From Castanea sativa (Eukaryota; Streptophyta; Magnoliopsida; Fagales; Fagaceae): 64,000 nt of DNA. Below, in pieces: positions 57,602 through 64,000 of the stretch (its first letter is position 1; the number at the start of each line of letters is the position of its first letter). Under the pieces are notes generated by a model, which was not told the origin of the DNA, ran no database searches, and saw nothing but the letters and a program-made list of their open reading frames with translations. The translations under genes were made by a program, and so were the position numbers. Location of the stretch: the NCBI RefSeq assembly GCF_040712315.1, contig NC_134015.1, positions 51,057,964 through 51,121,963 on the forward strand, written 5' to 3'.

Positions 57602-58414
57602 GATCGTTGCTGAAGCTCTTTGAAATTTTGCTAAAGCTTGCTTTAAACTCTTCTGTCTTCAACTTGCTGAGACCTCTCTTAAACTTGCTGAACCCTTTAT
57701 TTGTTCTGATCACTTTAATTTATAGGCATTTGGGAAGAAGGGTTACTTCCCCAAGTGGAGATTTAAACCGGGACAATCTTTCATGTCTTCACGTTTTCAC
57801 TTTTGATATTTGTTTTATTTATTTATTTTTTATCATTATGTGATGTGTTGTAGCCAACCAGTAGCCCCATTGATGTCAAATTTTTTTTTTTTGCGAGTGA
57901 CTGATGCGTGTGGTGGGAGGCCATTTTTTACTCATCCACACGTCCCACTATTTTTCTTGACAAAACACACATCCCACTTTTTAGCATCATTTTTTTTTTT
58001 GGGTAAAACTTTTTAGCATCTTTTTTCTTTGAGCTTTACCCCTTTCCATTATTTTTTTTTAATGTAACAACTTTTTATTTTCTTATTAATTTTTTTTGGT
58101 TGAAAATTTCATATTTTCAACAACAGTGGTATCAGCTTTATTATGATTTTTTTCCTCTTTTGTTTATTTTTCCATGCCTTACTGTTCTCTTTATGTGATC
58201 TTTTCGTCGCAATAGAGCCACTTGAAATTTCCTTTTTATTCTAATGATTGAATTTACCTAGTCCCTTGGAACTTCTACTCTTACTTCTCTTTTTATTCTT
58301 TGTGACAAGAGCTTTTAAATTATCCTTTCCAGTGTCTAGCTTCTTGTTTCTTCATTGATCAAATTATTAACAAAGTATTCAAAGCAGAGGTACTGAGTGA
58401 TATCAAAAAAGTTT
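57602..58414. other. T-rich intergenic DNA with a Copia-like PBS
   Basis: ACAACAGTGGTATCAGCTTT near 58120-58139 resembles the Copia initiator-methionine PBS TGGTATCAGAGC, on the plus strand. Long T runs surround it. No gene. Confidence 0.4.
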
Positions 58415-58875
58415 CTCAAATGTTAAGGAACTCAAGTAATAAAGCATACTGTTCAACATCTACCAATAACTTTAAATTGTAACTGTTTGATTTACCAAGT
58501 CTTATAACTCACTCAGGTTCTCTGCAATTGATATTCCTTCATTAAGCTTAAAACTTATAAGCTTTTTAATAATTGCAAAAGTTTTACTTTGAGTCACCTT
58601 TCTCTCAAAGATGCTATTCAATTTTTCCTAAAAAAATTTTGAACTAGTCTCTTGAGATACATGATAAAAAACACTAACATTGATACATAGTCTAATCCAC
58701 CAATGGTTTTTCTATGCATCTTCTCCCACTTTTTGTTTGGCATATTTCTTGGCTTAGCACTATCAGCCCTAATAGGGTCATGAAAGTCCTTAAAATAAAG
58801 GATTCCCTCCATCATCAACTTCCAAGTTGAAAAATTCAATACCAGAAGTTTAACCAAAGTGTTTGTCATAGTCAT
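58415..58875 (-). pseudogene. Ty1/Copia gag fragment (UBN2 type)
   Basis: The minus strand encodes LVLNFSTWKLMMEGILYFKD and SAKPRNMPNKKWEKMHRKTI. After a frame change it continues as FERKVTQSKTFAIIKKLISF and LNEGISIAENLSEL with in-frame stops. These are the N-terminal and UBN2 parts of Copia gag. The zinc knuckle and pol are gone. Confidence 0.8.
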
Positions 58876-59851
58876 ATTCTTCCTAATTTACATGGAAACC
58901 ATTCTAGTGTAGAATGAAAAACTATAGGTCAACTTCGACAATAATACCTCACCACGAATAAATACAATCTCACCACTAAATACTTTAACTCTCTATAGTT
59001 GTAGTACTCAAAATTTCTTCCCAGTAAAAACTTTTTTAAAACAAATTTGCTTGTGCTCGTGTAGCTTGAACAAAGAAAAATTCCGTTTTTATTGTTAACT
59101 CTTCTTGAGCTTGCAGTCTCAATTTTTGGACTGCTCTCTCACCAATTCAAAATGCTCTTTTCCGTGCATGTAGCTTATTTCAAACACACACCACACTACA
59201 CTTCTTTTTTATAACAGAAGTCTGACTTTTCAAAAACCTGACCGACCACAAGGTGCAGTGCACCCCAACAGATTTTGCTAATATAAGAAGATGAATAAGG
59301 AAGATTATTAGTTTGGCTTAGTGATGAGAAAGTTTCTCACTAGCATATGTGGAAAAATGTTGTTTCTCACTACTTGCTGTTTACATTACAAGATCTGATA
59401 TGTCCCGAGATGTATTGGAAATGAGAAAATGCAGCAGCCTTGATGCTAGTTTCCCCATTAACCATGTGTCCGTTGTCATCTTTAATGGAACGCAAAGTCT
59501 TTCGGGATCTTTTTTCGGACAAGGCAGCTAGATACATCGATATATACGGTGTTAGATTTTATCAAATTATTTAATTTAATTATTGTTGTGCGTTGCTTGA
59601 CTTTGGATTGCCAAAGTCAGGTGGAATTCAAGTTCTACTTGGTTCTAGAATCCTTGAACACTAAGGACTTGGGAGTTGTCTTTATTGGTTTAGGACTTGT
59701 AGTTATAGCCTACCTATATATGCTAATATAAATATACCTCGAGTGCCGCACATTAAGTAATATAGAGAAAGAAGTAGCTACAGGGTGGGTGTAACGCGCC
59801 TTTGGAGGGGAGTACGCCTTGGCCGAGTGGATTAAAGCGGGGAAAAGCAAA
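58876..59851. other. Intergenic, retrotransposon debris
   Basis: On the minus strand 59060-59270 may be the LTR/leader of the Copia gag fragment. The rest up to 59851 shows no gene. Confidence 0.35.
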
Positions 59852-59881
59852 CGGAGTCACCACCTAGTTTAGTTCTAAGAA

Positions 59882-59931
<50 letters not shown>

Positions 59932-61586
59932 CGCCCTTATATAGAAGGATTGATCTTACTTCCAAAGTATGGGTTAGGAGTTTAGGTATGAGGTCGAGAA
60001 GGTGTTAGACATCCAACCCCACCCGACTCGTGGGTCGACTTCTACTTATTGTGTCTTACGTCTTAATCTTATTACATGTTTAACGTTGCATCTTAAACTC
60101 ACATACGCGCTAGCATACAACATGACATCAATCATCCCAAAAAACCCTAGCATATATCTATCATGGCAACTCACATCAAGCCTAGCATACATCTATCATG
60201 CATATCATCACATCACAAACCCTAGCATATTCCTATTAAGACATTACATACTCCCAAGGGCAGAAACATGGTCATGGCAGCAAATCAAACAGACATGTTC
60301 ATGTGAATGCATAACTTACCTCATTATATCACAGCACCTATACATCAATGCATGATTATGTGAATTCGTGTTCATGGTGAATCAAAGATTTAATTGAAAG
60401 GAAACCCTAGTCTAGCACGTGAAGAACAAACAAACACTTTAAATAGAGAAGTAGAGAATTAAGAAGCACAAAATAGCGCAAGATAGAAGCATATTGCATA
60501 AACAAAATGAAGGAACAGAAGAAGAAAATGTTGAATTAGGGTTCTGGGCTTGGGTACGCATATGCATACATAGGGCGTGTGTACGCGGCCCAGTTGTATG
60601 CATATGCATTCAAGAAGCTTGCGAACGCATACACGCCAAAACCCCTAACCCAGAAACAGTAAGAACAAAAAACAGAGCAGAAGCTTAAAACAAAGAATCT
60701 AACAACTTAACATGCTTCAAACGATAAAATAAAGAAAACCTAAGCTAAGCAGACATATTACAACATAATTAAACAAGAAAAACAAAGAAAACAGAAAGAT
60801 TAAAACAAGAAAAAACAAAGAAATGAAAAAGAAAGTTTAGAACTTATACCTCAAAAACAAAATCTCTTTGACTTGATTTTGACTGTTTCCTTCAGTAAAA
60901 AAAAAAAAAAAAATGATTAGTAAACTTCAAAAGTTGAAGATCAAGACCAAAAGATGTTTCAATCAGAAGAAAATTGACTTGATGATATTTTGCGGAAAAC
61001 TCCCTCTTTAATTCACTATTTCTAGTGAATTTTAAGTTTTCCCTTAGGATTTTCAATATTTTTTGAAAATGTACCATGTATGGCTTTTTATACTAATAAA
61101 GTGGGGGGTTTGGTATGGCTCCCTCTTTGATTCACTATTTCTAGTGAATTTTAAGTTTTTCCATAGGATTTTCTGTGTCTTTTGAAAAGGTACTATGTAT
61201 GGCTTTTTATATTGAGAAAATGAGGGTTTGATACAGCACACAAACTATATGAGATTCATTCCAAACCTCAACTTTAATGCAAAAACTTGTCTTTCATAGT
61301 TTCAAGAATCCTAGCATTCGTACACATGCATGAAGCTTGTGTACGTAGGTCTGGGGCATGCGTATGCATACACGTGTCTTCGTACGCATGTCCTAGGGTT
61401 TCTGTGCCTTTTATTTTACAAAAAATAGTTTTATTCAGCTCATAAAAGTGTTATATTTTCCATAAAAACCTTCCTCAAGTCAATTTAAATCTGATCGGGC
61501 CCTAAACCAACTTTGTGGTTTAGAATTTTACCATTATTGGGGAACAGGGGCCTGAGTCGTAAGGGGTACAAAGTGTGGTGTCTACA
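59852..61586 (-). mobile_element. Tat/Ogre-type LTR with PBS (copy B)
   Basis: On the minus strand it begins TGTAGACACCACACTTTGTA at 61586 and ends near 59863 before a PBS-like TGGTGACTCCG (59852-59862; one C-to-T change from TGGCGACTCC). GGGTTGGATGTCTAACACCT near 60020 is the diverged U5 phrase. The length is about 1.72 kb, close to copy A without its insert. A (CA)n(TA)n microsatellite (59883-59931) and a 119-bp tandem duplication (61001-61238) lie inside. Confidence 0.65.
61001..61238. repeat. 119-bp tandem duplication
   Basis: Units start TCCCTCTTTAATTCAC at 61001 and TCCCTCTTTGATTCAC at 61120. Each holds the near-palindrome TTCACTATTTCTAGTGAA and GTATGGCTTTTTAT. Confidence 0.85.
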
Positions 61587-61913
61587 AACACACGCATGGT
61601 AACAAGCTATATGTTGATGAAAATAATTTGTTGGGAACATTTTTCTCCAAAAATTTTGATATTTTAAGGATTGTTTGTGAAGGTTGGTCTTGACCCTTGC
61701 AAATAATTTAATATTAGTGGACATTTTTGAACAGTCATAAATAATACACTTTTGCAAGAGATTTTGAATTGTCCCTTGCAAATAATATGGAGGGAAAATT
61801 TTCATCCAAAATATTAGCATTTGTGACTGTGGGTGCAAGCGCATGTGAACGAGTAGGTTTCCTCATGGGAAATATGCCTCGACCTTGGAGTGGACCAGGT
61901 GAAGGGTGAAAAA
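61587..61913. other. Spacer between Tat LTR copies B and C
   Basis: 327 bp holding the diverged leader downstream of PBS copy C and two CCCTTGCAAATAAT motifs. No coding. Confidence 0.45.
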
Positions 61914-62275
61914 TGGAGTTGCTACCTAGATTAGGTCTAGAAATCATATCGAGCTACTCACTTACATGCATAGGTTTGCATACCAGATTATGGATCCAAA
62001 ACTTGGGTATGGCTTAAGAAAGTGTTAGGCATGCACCCAAGACCGTCCGACTTGTTTGCCAGCCTCCATTATGTGTTGCTAGACTATGTTTAAATAAATA
62101 ATTTATTAAAAGAGCTCTAATCCTTAACCTAAACATACATCACGCACTTAAATAAAATAACACAAAAAACATGTTAAAAATCACACAACAATATTAAAGG
62201 AAACAAATAAAACACAATCAAACCAATTATATTAAACATGGAAAGGAAAAATAAAATAAACGCACAAGGGAAATA

Positions 62276-63277
62276 TATCATGTTGGGACATATGTGATTG
62301 AATGTTAGGAACATATATCAACATTTTATATATTGGTTAATCCTTTGACAAAACATACTTTACTTGTAATTGGGTAGATCTAGAATGTGTTTAATACCTC
62401 AAGGAACAAGAGCTCAAGTCCAAGTATTGAAGCCATGCAAGTCTGTCCAATAATCAAGTAATGAAGTGCTGGATTTTAAAACTCGATAGCTAGTATCTAT
62501 CAAGGTTTAAAAGCCGCTGAAGCCCGTGGTTCGACAATTAGCTCGATAGATAGCTATCTATCAAGGTTTATGAAAGTCAGTTTTTCTGGACTATTTTTCA
62601 TCCAATCTGTGAGTATGTGTTTGGACTTTCTTTTCTCACAACCCTAAACATATATAAGGATTATTTTGAGGGTCGTATCAGGTTGCACAGCCAAGAGCAC
62701 AATTGCATAATTCCACAAGTGTGACCAGAAATCTAGTTTGCCCTAGTTCTTGAAAAATCTGCTGTGTTTGTACACCGTAGGATTTTGTGATCGAGCAACT
62801 TTGTGGTCTTCATGTGTTGAAGAACATAAGAACTTTGCAGCCAACCTTCTTCTTAAGTTGGTGATCAAGTCGCGTACTGGAATCCGCGCATCTTTTGGTT
62901 AGTCACGTACTGGGAGCCGTGCAATACAATGAGAGATTATTACTACAGAACAAGTCTAATTGGGTATTGGGGTAAGGGTTCAACTGTAGGTTGGTATAAG
63001 GTACTGGGATACCTTTACTTGTAAATGCTTGTTTTGATAATAGTGGATTCTCAGGAGTGGTGACCTTAAAATCACCCGGTGGGGTTTTTGCCGTGTAGGT
63101 TTTCTCCATTCGTAAACAAATCACCGTGTCAAATTTAATTTCAGCTGCATTTAGTTATTTGATGATTTGTTTGTGCTACCACGCTCATTGCATGTAATTA
63201 GACCTGATCAATTCACTTGGTTAATTAATTGGTTAATTCATCACAAGGGATCAATACATTTTTGGCCTATCATATCA
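62276..63277 (+). mobile_element. Copia-type solo LTR, 992 bp
   Basis: TGTTGGGACA...GGCCTATCA (62281-63272) is flanked by the 5-bp duplication TATCA (62276-62280, 63273-63277). No internal sequence is present, so LTR-LTR recombination removed it. A TATA-like CATATATAAGG lies near 62648. A perfect 18-bp palindrome GATAGATAGCTATCTATC is at about 62544-62561, and CTATCAAGGTTTA occurs twice. Confidence 0.85.
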
Positions 63278-63479
63278 AATAAACCAAACATGGAAAAAAA
63301 ATGCTAAAATAAACATGGAAAACAAATAAACCCAATTAAATGACATAAACAAAGCCAAACAAAGTCAAGTAACATGCAAAGAAAGATTAATTAAATAAAA
63401 CAAGAAATTTTCTCAAATATGGGTTCCAAGTGCATACGCATACTTAACCATGTGTAGCATGTTCGAAAACATGCATGCG

Positions 63480-63822
63480 TATACTTGAGTATGAGTATGC
63501 ATCCTCGCAAGATGGCTTGTCTCGTGAAATACTTGCGAAATGCAGACTGACACTTGACTCTTTAGCTTCTAACATATGCTTCTCAAGTGCCCTTTTCGCG
63601 GAAACCTTTCTTGCAAACTTCTTGCAAGGCGAACTTCTTGCGAGCTAGTCGTGAAACTGTACTAATCTTCATTTCATGCTTGATTCTTCACCAACTTAAT
63701 ACTAAATCCAATACAATAAAATCCCACAAAATACAAGGAACAGAAATAATGCAATTACAACACTTTTTATTATGGAATAAAGTCAACATAAAACATAGTT
63801 GTAAATTACAACTTTACAATCT
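63480..63822 (-). mobile_element. Copia-type LTR edge with polypurine tract
   Basis: On the minus strand CCAAAGGGGGAGATTG leads into TGTAAAGTTGTAATTTACAA, a Copia polypurine tract followed by the LTR start. The LTR is related to those at 20203-21302 and 42603-43653. The rest towards 64000 would be internal sequence; no coding is seen. Confidence 0.55.
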
Positions 63823-64000
63823 CCCCCTTTGGCTATTCTATGAGAAAACATTCTATAACAGACTCTAGACTTAAACGTGAGTTTGGGAACAATGTCAAAA
63901 CTCACTCACACCTAAATCTAAAACCTATGATGAACTTGGAACACAATACCGATATCCTAAAACACTTGCACAAAACGCATTAGACCATCAAGGTAAAGCA

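Larger units (their letters stand above)
61914..64000 (-). mobile_element. Tat/Ogre-type LTR with PBS (copy C), with nested Copia LTRs
   Basis: A PBS-like TAGCAACTCCA (61914-61924, minus) is followed to the right by the U5 phrase GGTGCATGCCTAACACTTTC near 62030. The LTR start is not reached in the window. A Copia solo LTR (62281-63272) and a second Copia LTR (from about 63480) interrupt it. Confidence 0.55.

Overview
The window is nuclear DNA from a flowering plant, almost certainly a woody eudicot (rosid-like). The signs are GT-AG introns in long genes, plant-only protein families, an AT-rich background, and intergenic space packed with LTR retrotransposons, Helitrons, MITEs, SINEs and LINEs. 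The SINE, Copia and Tat-type LTR sequences remind me of Fagales genomes (oak, chestnut), but that is an impression from memory. There are no operons, CRISPR arrays, rRNA or convincing tRNA genes.

Host genes, left to right. (1) 197-4440, plus strand: the 3' part of an EDR2-C/DUF1336 protein gene whose last intron has a GC donor. (2) 5101-7044, minus: an intronless secreted leucine-rich-repeat protein of the DRT100-like type. (3) 10889-16840, minus: a complete seven-exon gene for the exocyst subunit EXO84A (769 aa when spliced). (4) 35792-38381, minus: a two-exon sn-2 glycerol-3-phosphate acyltransferase (507 aa) of the cutin/suberin class. (5) 52905-54106, minus: five decayed exons of an NADP-malic enzyme gene, a pseudogene fragment beside Helitron-like termini. 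Genes 1 and 3 lie close together, as I recall for their Arabidopsis counterparts, so 0-17 kb looks like the conserved gene block.

Mobile DNA dominates the rest. At 24257-32038 lies a complete-ended Ty3/Gypsy Tat-lineage element on the minus strand: two 575-bp LTRs, 5-bp target duplication, PBS, polypurine tract. Its pol is broken, most of gag and protease is missing, and between pol and the 3' LTR sits an antisense, intron-containing gene with its own TATA box. Between that gene and pol is an eight-unit minisatellite in which every unit holds two TTT-loop hairpins. Further elements are a Copia solo LTR (62281-63272), three Tat/Ogre-type LTR-PBS junctions (about 42.2, 59.9 and 61.9 kb) with nested Copia LTRs, a 5'-truncated LINE with an 11-bp target duplication (56346-57590), a complete 408-bp Helitron (55727-56134), and a Helitron with repeated 5' ends (49124-49960). 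There are also two MULE-type MITEs with 9-bp duplications, a CACTA end with a regular hairpin array, and several recent tandem duplications.

The host genes are unrelated housekeeping, secretion and lipid genes and do not form a pathway. The most unusual material is inside the transposons: the antisense gene and hairpin minisatellite of the Tat element, the multi-ended Helitron, and the malic-enzyme fragments. None of it amounts to a demonstrated new system.
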